Assembly (NCBI GenBank): GCA_036501025.1
Contig: DASYBB010000044.1
Coordinates: 124,001-188,000 of the forward strand
DNA: 64,000 nucleotides
From: DASUBV01 sp036501025
GTDB taxonomy: Bacteria; Actinomycetota; Actinomycetes; Streptosporangiales; Streptosporangiaceae
Direction of reading: 5' to 3'
The position numbers were made by a program, and so were the translations under genes. This document shows, piece by piece, positions 35,225 through 43,683 of the stretch. Every line of letters starts with the position of its first letter. The first letter of the stretch is position 1. The notes beneath the pieces were generated by a model. It was not told where the DNA came from. It worked only from the letters and a program-made list of their open reading frames with translations, and ran no database searches.

Positions 35225-37199
35225 GGCTTCTCCCGGCCACGACCTCGGGGGCCGGCGAGCTGGCCGGGCCGGGCGGGCCGGCCGCGAGCGGCGTGGGCCC
35301 GCGCGGGGCCAGCAGCTTCTGGATGCCGTCGGCCGTCTGGGCCAGGAAGCCGCGCGGATCCCGGGCGATGCCCACCGCGCCCAGGCCGAAGAGCACCGTC
35401 GGGATGTTGCCGAAGCCGGTTATCTTGACCAGCTCGAAGGCGGCCGGGGCGATGGCGAACACCAGGCCCGCCCACAGGGCCCCCCCGAACCCGCGCACGC
35501 CGATGGTGACGGCCACGGCCAGCCAGACCAGGCCGGTGAGCAAGGCGAAGTCAGAGGTGCTGACCGAGCCCTGCTCGATGCCGATCAGGCCGCCGCCGAG
35601 GCCGGCGACAGCCGACCCGAGGGTGAACACCCCGACCCGGTAGCTCTTCACGTTGATGCCGAGGCTTTCGCCCTCGATCGGGTTGTCCCGGATGGCGGCG
35701 AAGACCCGGCCGAAGCGGCCCCGCCGGAACCAGGTGATCCCGAGGGCCAGCACCGCGAAGACGACCGCGCCCAGCAGGATGGCGCTGCGGGCCGGGTTCA
35801 GCCCGAAGAACTGGACCACCGGGTAGTTCACCCCGGCCAGCGGGATCAGCGACTGCAGGTTGAACGCGAACTTGTCGCAGAACAGGGCGAAGGCCAGCGT
35901 GACGAGGGCGAAGCCGACCCGGTCCAGGCGGGTCCCGACCAGGCCGAGCACCACGCCGCAGACCGTGGCGCACAGCACCGCGATGACCAGGGCGAGCACC
36001 AGGGGCAGCCCGGCGTCAGTGGCCAGGCGCCCGGCCACGATCGCCCCGAAGGCGGCCAGCCCCGCCTGGCCGAGGCAGAGGATGCCGCCCTCCCCGGTGG
36101 AGACCGCGAAGCTGAGGAACGTGACCGAGAACGCGATGCCGACCGCCAGGGTGGCCGTCCAGTAGTCGTTGAAGCCGAACATGGCGATGAGGGTCACCCC
36201 CGCGCCCACGACCAGCACCGCCGGGTACCGGCCGGCCCGCAGCGCGGAGAGCGCCGGGAACCGGCCGGTCAGGGCCTGGCCGAGGCTCACCCGGTCCCGG
36301 TGCGGGCCGCCCTGCTCGGCGTGGTCGCGCCTGGTCCCGAGGCTGGTGCGGCCCACGATCAGCAGCGCGGCGAGCAGGAAGAACGGCAGCGCGGGCACCA
36401 GCCCGTTGGCGATCACGCTGCCGACCGGCGCGTACCCGGTGATGAGCGAGGAGACCACGCCGAGGCCCAGGCCGGCCAGCGAGGTGATGGCCAGGGAGGT
36501 GAACCGGCCGGCCAGGGCCAGGCTGAGGGCGGCGACCGACAGGGAGGTGTAGATCGACGGGTCCAGCTGGATCAGCGGGCTCAGCAGGATCCCGGCCGCC
36601 CCGGTGAGGAAGGAGGACAGGATCCAGGCGGTGGCGCTCAGGCGCGTGGTGTTGATGCCCACGCCGTCGGCCAGCCGGGGGCGGTCCACCGCGGCCCGGA
36701 TGGACAGCCCGAGCTGGGTCCGCTCCACGGCCAGGATGAGGCCGCCCAGGAGCACGATGGCCCCGATGATCGCGGCCAGCTGGTCCCTGGTCGTGTTGAA
36801 TCCCCCGAGCCGCAGGACGGCAAAGCCGTTCGGGATGATGCCCGGCGTCTGGTAGACGTTCTGCGTCGGGAGCGCGAACTCCATCAGCGCCGGGAGCGCC
36901 ACCGCGATCCCGATGGTGGCCGTCAGCTGGACGATGAGATCCCGGCCTTCGATATTCCGGAACACCCCGGCCCAGATCACCAGGCCGAAGATAGGCGCGC
37001 TGACCAGGCACAGGACCGCCGCCGGGAGCAGGGCCCAGTGGCTCACCGTGACCAGGTGGTAGTAGAGGTAGGCCGTCGCGTACGCGGTGGCGCCCACCGC
37101 CAGGTTGATCACGCCGGTGAGGCTGTAGGTGAGCGTGATGCTCCCGCCCAGCAGGGCATAGAGAGCACCGATGACTATACCCGGGTAGATGTACAGCAC
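35217..37199 (-). CDS. Fused LivH-LivM-type ABC transporter permease
   Basis: 660 residues, about twice a normal permease. Residues 1-290 match LivH (YPGIVIGALYALLGGSITLT, GVINLAVGATAYATAYLY, RPRLADGVGINTTRLSATAW). Residues 325-620 match LivM (AVSTGEGGILCLGQAGLAAF, GRVFAAIRDNPIEGESLGIN, GVRGFGGALWAG). The linker near residues 290-310 is charged (GTRRDHAEQGGPHRDRV), so both halves remain separate membrane modules. One polypeptide thus supplies both permease subunits of the importer. The C-terminal 45 residues are Pro/Ala-rich and probably cytoplasmic. Confidence 0.93.
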   Translation of the reverse strand: MLYIYPGIVIGALYALLGGSITLTYSLTGVINLAVGATAYATAYLYYHLVTVSHWALLPAAVLCLVSAPIFGLVIWAGVFRNIEGRDLIVQLTATIGIAVALPALMEFALPTQNVYQTPGIIPNGFAVLRLGGFNTTRDQLAAIIGAIVLLGGLILAVERTQLGLSIRAAVDRPRLADGVGINTTRLSATAWILSSFLTGAAGILLSPLIQLDPSIYTSLSVAALSLALAGRFTSLAITSLAGLGLGVVSSLITGYAPVGSVIANGLVPALPFFLLAALLIVGRTSLGTRRDHAEQGGPHRDRVSLGQALTGRFPALSALRAGRYPAVLVVGAGVTLIAMFGFNDYWTATLAVGIAFSVTFLSFAVSTGEGGILCLGQAGLAAFGAIVAGRLATDAGLPLVLALVIAVLCATVCGVVLGLVGTRLDRVGFALVTLAFALFCDKFAFNLQSLIPLAGVNYPVVQFFGLNPARSAILLGAVVFAVLALGITWFRRGRFGRVFAAIRDNPIEGESLGINVKSYRVGVFTLGSAVAGLGGGLIGIEQGSVSTSDFALLTGLVWLAVAVTIGVRGFGGALWAGLVFAIAPAAFELVKITGFGNIPTVLFGLGAVGIARDPRGFLAQTADGIQKLLAPRGPTPLAAGPPGPASSPAPEVVAGRSRD

Positions 37200-37236
37200 C
37201 GTCGGTCCGCCTTCAGTCGGTCATGACAGGAGGTCT

Positions 37237-37291
37237 CCCCTGAGGCTCAGGGAGCCTCAGGGGATCTCTCTTCCGGGGCTCAGGGAGCCTT
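37237..37291 (-). terminator. Strong stem-loop pair between binding-protein and permease genes
   Basis: CCCCTGAGGCT and AGCCTCAGGGG form a perfect 11-bp stem with a 5-nt loop (37237-37263). A second hairpin GGCTC-agg-GAGCC (37277-37289) overlaps the stop region of the binding-protein gene. Both lie in the 90-bp gap inside the ABC operon. Without a T-run, partial termination or mRNA end protection is more likely than full termination; this would raise binding protein over permease. Confidence 0.6.
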
Positions 37292-38564
37292 AGGCGGCGG
37301 GCACTGCGTCCCCGCACACGAACGGGTTGCTCTGGTCACCCGTCACGATCGACCACTTGCCGCCCACGACCTCGGCGATCGAGAAGCACGGGTTGAGCTT
37401 GGTGTGCATGGCCGGGAACGTCACCGGCGGGAACATGCCCTGGCCGGTGTAGCCGGACATGGTGTTGCCCGCCTTGATGATGTTGGCCGGCGTCGGGTCG
37501 GCCTTGCCGAGCTTGTCGATGGCCCCGGCGAACATCAGCATGTTGGCCCAGCCCGACAGCGCCTCGGCGTTCTGCACGTTGGCCGGCGAGTACTTCTTCA
37601 TGGCCGAGGTGAAGGTGGCCACGCCCGGGATCGACGGGTTGTACCAGGTGGCCGAGAACACCTCGGACAGCAGGCCGTTGATCGTCTGGCCGAACTGCTG
37701 CGGGATGGCGGGCGAGACCCCGATGGAGCCGGCCACGACCACGGCTTTGGAGTTGACCTGGGCCAGGTCGGCCTGCAGCTGCGGCGCCGCAGTCCCGTAG
37801 AAGTTGGTGTAGACGGCCTGCGCCTTCATGCTGGCCAGCCGCTGGGCCAGCGACAGCAGCGCGGCTGAGCTGGTGTCGTCGACGGCGTAGTTGGTGTAAA
37901 GCAGCTTGCCGCCGCCGAGCGAGACGCCCTTGGTCACGGCATGGGCGGCCACCGAGTTGCCCGGGTTCGGGTCCGAGACGACGGCGATGTTCTTCATGCC
38001 CTTGCCGACCAGGTACTTGATCTGCGCGTCGCTCTCGAAGCCGATCCAGTTCCCCTCCTGGGAGAAGAACATGTCCCTGTCGGCACCGTAGAAGCCCGGC
38101 GTGATGCCGGCGCCGAACACGGGGATGTTCTGCTGCTTCAGGTAGGACGCCGCGCTGTCGAAGTAGACGTCGGCGCTGATGATGGCCTGGGCGCCGTTCT
38201 GGACCGCCAGGCGCGCGTTCGACAGGACGGTGCTCGGGTTGCTGGCGTCGTCGTAGACCGTCAGGTCGAGCTTGTGGCCGTCGAGGCCGCCGCGGGCGTT
38301 GTAATACGAGACGAACGTCTGCGCCCCGATGACGCCGCCGCCGAACGTGGAGGCCAGGGCACCGGACTGCGGGCCCAGGTAGGCGAGCTTGATCGGCGCG
38401 CTGGCCGAGCTGCCGCCGCCCGAGGACCCGGAGCCCGAGGAGCCGCTGCTGGCGCAGCCCGCGACCAGCGCGCCGGCCACCGCCAGGGTCACGGGCGTGG
38501 CGAGAAGCCCCCGCCGCCAGGAACCGGATCTCTTCAGGCCACGGCGCACATTAGATTTCGTCAC
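37290..38564 (-). CDS. ABC transporter substrate-binding lipoprotein (Leu/Ile/Val-binding family)
   Basis: 424 residues from GTG 38564, chosen because AAAGGAGAAATGCC precedes it; the longer frame to 38696 has no ribosome site. A basic N-terminus (KSNVRRGLKRSGSWRRGLL) is followed by a lipobox, GALVAGC, and a Ser/Gly linker. The mature domain is type-I periplasmic binding fold: IKLAYLGPQSGALASTFGGG, YNARGGLDGHKLDLTVYDDA, AQAIISADVYFD and GKGMKNIAVVSDPNPGNSVA. It captures the substrate outside the membrane for the fused permease. It is the first gene of the importer transcript. Confidence 0.93.
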   Translation of the reverse strand: MTKSNVRRGLKRSGSWRRGLLATPVTLAVAGALVAGCASSGSSGSGSSGGGSSASAPIKLAYLGPQSGALASTFGGGVIGAQTFVSYYNARGGLDGHKLDLTVYDDASNPSTVLSNARLAVQNGAQAIISADVYFDSAASYLKQQNIPVFGAGITPGFYGADRDMFFSQEGNWIGFESDAQIKYLVGKGMKNIAVVSDPNPGNSVAAHAVTKGVSLGGGKLLYTNYAVDDTSSAALLSLAQRLASMKAQAVYTNFYGTAAPQLQADLAQVNSKAVVVAGSIGVSPAIPQQFGQTINGLLSEVFSATWYNPSIPGVATFTSAMKKYSPANVQNAEALSGWANMLMFAGAIDKLGKADPTPANIIKAGNTMSGYTGQGMFPPVTFPAMHTKLNPCFSIAEVVGGKWSIVTGDQSNPFVCGDAVPAA

Positions 38565-38649
38565 GGCATTTCTCCTTTGAATGCTCGGTCTCATATCAGC
38601 GCCAGGTAAATGGCGGTTGTGTCCACCGGCGGGCATGGACACCATGCGG

Positions 38650-39729
38650 CTAGCGCCAGTCGACCTCGTCGGCAATGGAGCCGGCCAGGACGGCAAGTGA
38701 TTCGTGCTCGGAGCCCCACGCCAGGGAGCGTTCCCTGGCCCACCGGCTGAAGAAATGCAGCGGGTACTCCTCGGTCATGCCCATGCCGCCGTGGAGCTGG
38801 TGCGCGGTCAGGGTCACGGAGACGGCGGTGCGCGAGGCGGCCGCCTTGGCCGTGGCCAGGTCGACCGCGGCCGCGGTGCCGTGGTCGACCTTCCACACCG
38901 CCTCGTAGGTCAGGTACCGGGTGGCCTCGACCGCCGAGGCCATGTCGGCGACCTGCTGCTGCACGGCCTGGAAGGACCCGAGCGGCCGCCCGAACTGCAC
39001 GCGGTCGCGCACGTAGCCGACGGTGAGGTCGAGGGCCTGCTGGGCGAAGGCCAGCAGCTGCACGCAGCACAGCACGGTGGCGACGCGGGACAGCAGGACG
39101 ACGGCGTCCTCGCCGCCGGCCGGAACGGCGGCCACGTCGGCGTAGGAGGCGGCCGACTGCGGCGTGTGCCCGATGTTGTGCAGCGACCGCTGCGACACGC
39201 CGGGTGCCCGGGCGTCGACCAGGAACAGCCGTTCCCGGCCGTCCTCCAGGGCGGCCACGAGATGGTGCGTGCACGATGACCCGTAGTCGACGTAGCGGGC
39301 GGACCCCCGGAGCGTCCCGGCCAAGAAGGTGCGGAGCCCGTCGCCGCTCGCCTGCGGGCCGACCGCCGGCGTGACGGCGCCGGCGTTCTCCAGGATGGCG
39401 GCGGCCAGGGCGGCCCGCCCCTCGTCGGTCCCGCCACGGGTCAGCGTGTAGGCACAGGCCATGGTCTCGGCGAACGGGACGACCGCGGCCGCCCGGCTGA
39501 GTTCCTCCAGGGCCACCGCGATGTCCAGGAGCTCCGCCCCGCCCCCGCCCGCGGACTCGGGGAAGGCCAGGCCCAGCCAGCCGTCGAAAGACAGCCGCTG
39601 CCACAGCGGGCCGTCGTGCTGCCCGCTGGCCAGCGCCGCGCCGACCCGTTCCCAGGACATCTCGCGCTGCAGCTGCTGGCGGATGCTGGCGCGGATCGAC
39701 TCGTGGGTCTCTGACAGGCTGAGGTTCAC
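38650..39729 (-). CDS. Acyl-CoA dehydrogenase, small-subunit type (pair 1)
   Basis: 359 residues from GTG 39729, which overlaps the stop of the larger dehydrogenase gene by 4 nt. ESIRASIRQQLQREMSWERV, GWLGLAFPESAGGGGAELL and HQLHGGMGMTEEYPLHFFSR identify the family, but the middle domain is short and poorly conserved, as in the smaller partner of heterotetrameric dehydrogenases (FadE28/ChsE2-like). Paired with the adjacent gene it probably forms an alpha2-beta2 enzyme that oxidises a bulky CoA ester. The 85-bp gap to the importer operon separates it from the binding-protein gene. Confidence 0.9.
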   Translation of the reverse strand: MNLSLSETHESIRASIRQQLQREMSWERVGAALASGQHDGPLWQRLSFDGWLGLAFPESAGGGGAELLDIAVALEELSRAAAVVPFAETMACAYTLTRGGTDEGRAALAAAILENAGAVTPAVGPQASGDGLRTFLAGTLRGSARYVDYGSSCTHHLVAALEDGRERLFLVDARAPGVSQRSLHNIGHTPQSAASYADVAAVPAGGEDAVVLLSRVATVLCCVQLLAFAQQALDLTVGYVRDRVQFGRPLGSFQAVQQQVADMASAVEATRYLTYEAVWKVDHGTAAAVDLATAKAAASRTAVSVTLTAHQLHGGMGMTEEYPLHFFSRWARERSLAWGSEHESLAVLAGSIADEVDWR

Positions 39730-40910
39730 GCTCCGCGCCTTTCCCGGGGCAGACCGAGGCCGCGCTCGGCGATGATTCTCTTCTGGATCTCGTTGGCGCC
39801 CCCGGTGAAGCGCTGCAGAGCCGAGAACCACAGCTGGCGCTCGAGCTTCCCGCCGACCGGCGGGCCGTCAGCGGAATCCGGCAGCTGGGCGCCGGAGCGG
39901 CCGAGGAGGTCGAGCACGGTGCCGGTCAGGCGCAGGCCGAGGTCGGTGGCCCAGACCTTGCTCATCGAGGCTTCCTTGGTCGGCGCGCCGCCGTCGGCGA
40001 CGACCGAGCCGCAGGTGATGACCAGGCCCCGGAGCATGGCCAGGTCGAGGCGGAGCTCGGCGAGCTTCGCCCGCGCCACCGGATCGCCCAGCACGTCCGG
40101 CCGCTCCGTGCGCAGGTACGCGATCGACCACTCGAAGGCGTGCACCAGGTCCAGGTAGTTGTTGATGCCCATGGTGACCCGCTCGTGGTCGAGCGCGGTG
40201 GCCATGAGGTACCAGCCCTGGTTCTCCTCGCCGATCATCGTGTCGGCGGGGATGACGACGTCGTCGAAGAAGACCTCGTTGGTGCGATGGCCGAACATCA
40301 TCTCGATCGGCCGGATGGTGATGCCCGGCAGCGTGAGGGGCACGATGAAGATGGAGATCCCGCGGTGCTGCCGGGCCTGCGGATCGGTCCGGCAGGCCAG
40401 CCACACGTGCGACGTGCGGTGGGCATCGGAGGTCCAGATCTTGCTGCCGTTGACGACGTAGACGTCACCGTCGCGCACGGCCCGGGTGCGCAGGGAGGCC
40501 AGGTCGGAGCCGGCGTTGGGCTCGGAGTAGCCCAGCGCGCAGGTGATCTCGCCGCTCCAGATCCGGGCCAGGTACTCGGCCCGCTGGGCCTCGGTCCCGA
40601 ACCGCTGGATGGCCGGCCCGATCATGGACCCGGTACCCCCGCGGCCGTAGGGCACGCCGAGGTAGCCGAGCTCCAGGGCCAGCAGGAACTGGTACCACGG
40701 GCTCATCTCCTGGCCGCCCAGGTCCTTGGGCCACGACATGCGCAGCCAGCCCCGGCGGTCCAGCTCGGCCAGGTTCTCCCGGCTGCTCGCGGAGGACCAG
40801 TCCTCGCGCTCGAGGGGCTGGTCCCAGGGGACCATCTCGCCCCGTTCCTCGCCGAAGCTGCGGACCTGCGCCCGGAACTCCTCGAGCTCCGGCGGCCAGT
40901 CGAAGCGCAC
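39726..40910 (-). CDS. Acyl-CoA dehydrogenase, large-subunit type (pair 1)
   Basis: 394 residues. GTG 40910 follows GGGGAGATAGC. The FAD-binding motifs are intact: CALGYSEPNAGSDLASLRTR, NGSKIWTSDAHRTSHVWLAC, FDDVVIPADTMIGEENQGWY and RFTGGANEIQKRIIAERGLG at the end. The pattern resembles FadE29/ChsE1-type large partners. It overlaps the small partner gene by 4 nt, which supports a stable complex. It would insert an alpha-beta double bond into a CoA ester; electrons go to an ETF not encoded here. Confidence 0.92.
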   Translation of the reverse strand: MRFDWPPELEEFRAQVRSFGEERGEMVPWDQPLEREDWSSASSRENLAELDRRGWLRMSWPKDLGGQEMSPWYQFLLALELGYLGVPYGRGGTGSMIGPAIQRFGTEAQRAEYLARIWSGEITCALGYSEPNAGSDLASLRTRAVRDGDVYVVNGSKIWTSDAHRTSHVWLACRTDPQARQHRGISIFIVPLTLPGITIRPIEMMFGHRTNEVFFDDVVIPADTMIGEENQGWYLMATALDHERVTMGINNYLDLVHAFEWSIAYLRTERPDVLGDPVARAKLAELRLDLAMLRGLVITCGSVVADGGAPTKEASMSKVWATDLGLRLTGTVLDLLGRSGAQLPDSADGPPVGGKLERQLWFSALQRFTGGANEIQKRIIAERGLGLPRERRGA

Positions 40911-40912
40911 CG

Positions 40913-42163
40913 CTATCTCCCCGCCGCGCCGGCGCCGGCGGCCCGGGCCGCCGCCACCCGGGCCTGGCTGACCTTCGGCGTCCACCGGTCCTCGTACTCG
41001 GACCAGATGTCCCGGAGCTTGGGGATGACCCGGGTCCCGAACAGCTCGGTGTTGCGGGCCGCCGTCTCCTCGGGCATGTTCCCGAGCTGCATGCACGTGA
41101 TGAGCTGACCGATGCGCAGCTCGGTGACCAGGTCACGGACGCGCTGCTCGACCCGCTCGGGGGAGCCCGCGATGATGTAGCCGAGCTCGTCGTACTCCCA
41201 GAAGCTCAGGTCACCGCGGCTGGCCTTGCGCCGCTGCTCCATCGACACGTTCTTGGACCGGCGCAGGGACTCCCGGTAGGAGGCCTGCGTCATGTACCCG
41301 GGCGGCGTGGCGAACTCCAGCGGCACCGGGTTGTTCCGGTGGTAGTACCGCACGGCGTCCCCGTACAGCGCCTCGGCCTCGGCGTCGGTGTCGGCGCAGC
41401 AGATGATCTGGGTGAAGGCCATCCGGTGCGGGTTCATGTTCGCGCCCGCCCGCTCGGAGTGCTCCCAGAACCCGTTGACGATCGGCTGGGCCGCCTTCTT
41501 GCCGGAGAAGGACAGGTAGCCGTAGCAGTAGTCGAACGCGTTGACCAGGTCCCAGGTCTCCAGGCTGCCCGAGCCGGGAATCCAGATCGGCAGGTTCTCC
41601 TGGATCGGCCGGGGCCACGGATTGACGTAGCGGAGCTTGTTGTAATTGCCGTTGAAGCTGAACGGCTCGGTGGACTTCCAGGCCCGGATGATGAGCTCAC
41701 GGGCCTCGTAGAAGCGCTCCCGGAGCTCGGCCGGCGGGACGCCGTAGGAGAAGGCGCTGTCCATCGGGGTCCCGAACACCATCCCGGCGATCAGCCGGCC
41801 GCCGGACAGGCAGTCCAGCATGGCCAGCTCCTCGGCCACCCGCACCGGCGGGTTGTACAGGGCCAGGGAGTTGCCGCAGATGGCGATGGCGGCGTTCTCG
41901 GTGGTCGCGGCCAGCACCGAGGCCAGCAGGTTGGGTGACGGCGACATCGCGTGCCACGTCTGGTGGTGCTCGTTGAGCAGCAGGGAGTCCCAGCCGAGCC
42001 GGTCGGCGCCCTGCATCAGCCGCAGGTACATGTGGTAATCGCGGCCGATCTGCTGGGGGTCGGCCATGCCGGTCGGCGGGGTAATCCACGCGCTGGTGAC
42101 CCGGCTTCGGGCATCGTCCGGGAGAGCCGTGTAGTACTGCTGCGCGAACCAGTGGAACTTCAC
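40913..42163 (-). CDS. LLM class flavin-dependent oxidoreductase (bacterial luciferase-like)
   Basis: 416 residues from GTG 42163 behind AAAGGA. FHWFAQQYYTALPDD, ADRLGWDSLLLNEHHQTWHA, NAAIAICGNSLALYNPPVR and LSGGRLIAGMVFGTPMDSAF define the luciferase-like barrel; YRESLRRSKNVSMEQRRKAS lies in the long C-terminal insertion. This subgroup includes FMNH2-dependent monooxygenases. The stop lies 2 nt before the start of the dehydrogenase gene, so expression is coupled. With the LLM gene upstream it may act on ring ketones or alkyl side chains; the substrate is not known. Confidence 0.92.
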   Translation of the reverse strand: MKFHWFAQQYYTALPDDARSRVTSAWITPPTGMADPQQIGRDYHMYLRLMQGADRLGWDSLLLNEHHQTWHAMSPSPNLLASVLAATTENAAIAICGNSLALYNPPVRVAEELAMLDCLSGGRLIAGMVFGTPMDSAFSYGVPPAELRERFYEARELIIRAWKSTEPFSFNGNYNKLRYVNPWPRPIQENLPIWIPGSGSLETWDLVNAFDYCYGYLSFSGKKAAQPIVNGFWEHSERAGANMNPHRMAFTQIICCADTDAEAEALYGDAVRYYHRNNPVPLEFATPPGYMTQASYRESLRRSKNVSMEQRRKASRGDLSFWEYDELGYIIAGSPERVEQRVRDLVTELRIGQLITCMQLGNMPEETAARNTELFGTRVIPKLRDIWSEYEDRWTPKVSQARVAAARAAGAGAAGR

Positions 42164-42233
42164 TATCGGTCCTTTGGTGTCAGGCCCGCGGGCCACGAAC
42201 AGCTATCGGATCGGGACGGCCTCACGCCGCGCT

Positions 42234-43439
42234 CTACCTCGGCGCCAGGTATGGGATGACTTCCTCGCCGACCAGGCGGATGCTGTCCATCACGCTGGCG
42301 TGGTCGAGCCCGCCGACCTGCTGGAAGCAGAGCAGCCGGTCGGTGCCGATGTCGCGGTAGCGCTCCATCTTGCGGCGGACGGTCTTCGGGTCGCCGATGA
42401 TGATCGAGTCCTGCTTGTTCAGGACGTCGAACACCTCGTCGGCGGAGATTTCCTCGCCCCGGGCCAGGCGGCCGACGATGCGGAGGGTGGCCTGGGTCAG
42501 CTCGTCCTGCTCGTTCATGCCCTCGGGCCGGATGTCGCCGATGAGGCCCGCCCCGGCGTCCAGCTTCACGCCGCCGTGGCCCTCGGCCTCCATGCTGGCC
42601 AGGACCGCCTGCTCCTGCTGCAGGAGCAGTTCCTTGAGCTCGAAGAACTTGACGATGGCGTTCTGGTACCAGGCACAGGCCGCGGCGGCGCCGTTCTGGA
42701 TGGCCTGCTCCATCGTCTCCGCGCAGTGCACGAACGTGAACACGCCGGTCTGGGCGTTCACGAACGAGCCGACCGGATCGGCCGTCTTCAGGGCCTCGCG
42801 GTAGGTCCGGAACAGCTGGGCCATGGTGTCCAGGGGCAGCATGAGCGTGACGCCCACCACGCCGACGCCCGCCTCGCCCGCCACCCGGAAGCCATCCTCG
42901 CTGGTGGCCATCGACCACATCGGCGGGTGCGGCTTCTGCTGGGGCTTGGGGATGACGGACAGGTCCTTGATCTTGATGTCATCCCCGTCCCAGGAGAACC
43001 GCTCCTGGGTCCACATCTGGGGGACCATCTGCATCGCCTGGATCTGCTGGCGCCGTGTGTCGCTCGGGTCGATCTGGAACGTCCGCCACTCGGGGACCGT
43101 CGACCGGGCGAAGCCCATCTCCAGGCGGCCGTTGCTCAGCAGGTCGAGGGTGGCGGCCCGCTCCGCGATGCGGACCGGGTGGTTGATGTTGTGCGGGGCC
43201 AGGGCCGCGGCGTGCCCGATCCGGATCCGCTTGGTCCGCTGGGCGATGGCCGACAGGATGACCTCGGGGGCCGAGCTGTAGCTCATCTCGACGGCGCCGT
43301 GGTGCTCGACCTCCCACCAGCAGCCGTAGCCCATCTTGTCGGCCAGCTCAGCCTGAGCCAGCGTCTCCCGGAGGAGCTGCCCTTCCTCGCCGGGCCGCAG
43401 GCCGGCTTTCTCGACCTCGCAGAAGATGTCTATCTCCAC
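42234..43439 (-). CDS. LLM class flavin-dependent oxidoreductase (bacterial luciferase-like)
   Basis: 401 residues; GTG 43439 has AGGAGG 6-7 nt upstream. DIFCEVEKAGLRPGEEGQLL, ADKMGYGCWWEVEHHGAVEM, KRIRIGHAAALAPHNINHPV and LLSNGRLEMGFARSTVPEW are typical LLM motifs. It heads the transcript that continues with the second LLM gene and dehydrogenase pair 1. The palindromic AT-rich site C lies about 150 bp upstream. It is not closely similar to its LLM neighbour, so the two are not a recent duplication. Confidence 0.92.
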   Translation of the reverse strand: MEIDIFCEVEKAGLRPGEEGQLLRETLAQAELADKMGYGCWWEVEHHGAVEMSYSSAPEVILSAIAQRTKRIRIGHAAALAPHNINHPVRIAERAATLDLLSNGRLEMGFARSTVPEWRTFQIDPSDTRRQQIQAMQMVPQMWTQERFSWDGDDIKIKDLSVIPKPQQKPHPPMWSMATSEDGFRVAGEAGVGVVGVTLMLPLDTMAQLFRTYREALKTADPVGSFVNAQTGVFTFVHCAETMEQAIQNGAAAACAWYQNAIVKFFELKELLLQQEQAVLASMEAEGHGGVKLDAGAGLIGDIRPEGMNEQDELTQATLRIVGRLARGEEISADEVFDVLNKQDSIIIGDPKTVRRKMERYRDIGTDRLLCFQQVGGLDHASVMDSIRLVGEEVIPYLAPR

Positions 43440-43589
43440 GCAGACCTCCTAGGTCATCGACGCTGACCGCCCTAGGCTCCGGCACGCGCGAGCAGCCTGG
43501 ACTCCCCCGGCCGGGTGGCATGGCCCTTTCCGGCGACGGCGAGTGCGTGCTCGCGAACTGTGTCCTGGGCCCCGCTTTCCCCGGTGTCA

Positions 43590-43616
43590 GAGTAACTATA
43601 GTACTTGACAGTACAT
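43590..43616. promoter_or_regulatory. Candidate operator C (double site)
   Basis: GTAACTATAGTAC followed by TTGACAGTACATG. The reverse strand reads AAGTACTATAGTTAC, sharing AGTACTATA with sites D and E; the second part, TTGACAGTAC, aligns with TTGACGGTAC of site D. It lies upstream of the LLM gene starting at 43439. Confidence 0.6.
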
Positions 43617-43683
43617 GAATATACTTTTAATTGCATTGCGGGTCAACCTGTGCACCTGATCGAAAAATGCCGGGATCCACGGG

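Noticed and set aside
34497..37226. Long plus-strand open frame of about 900 codons antisense to the ABC transporter genes
   Set aside because: It mirrors the minus-strand permease and ATPase genes, whose motifs and helices are unmistakable; its product is Gln/Arg/Asp-rich low complexity, typical of antisense frames in GC-rich DNA.
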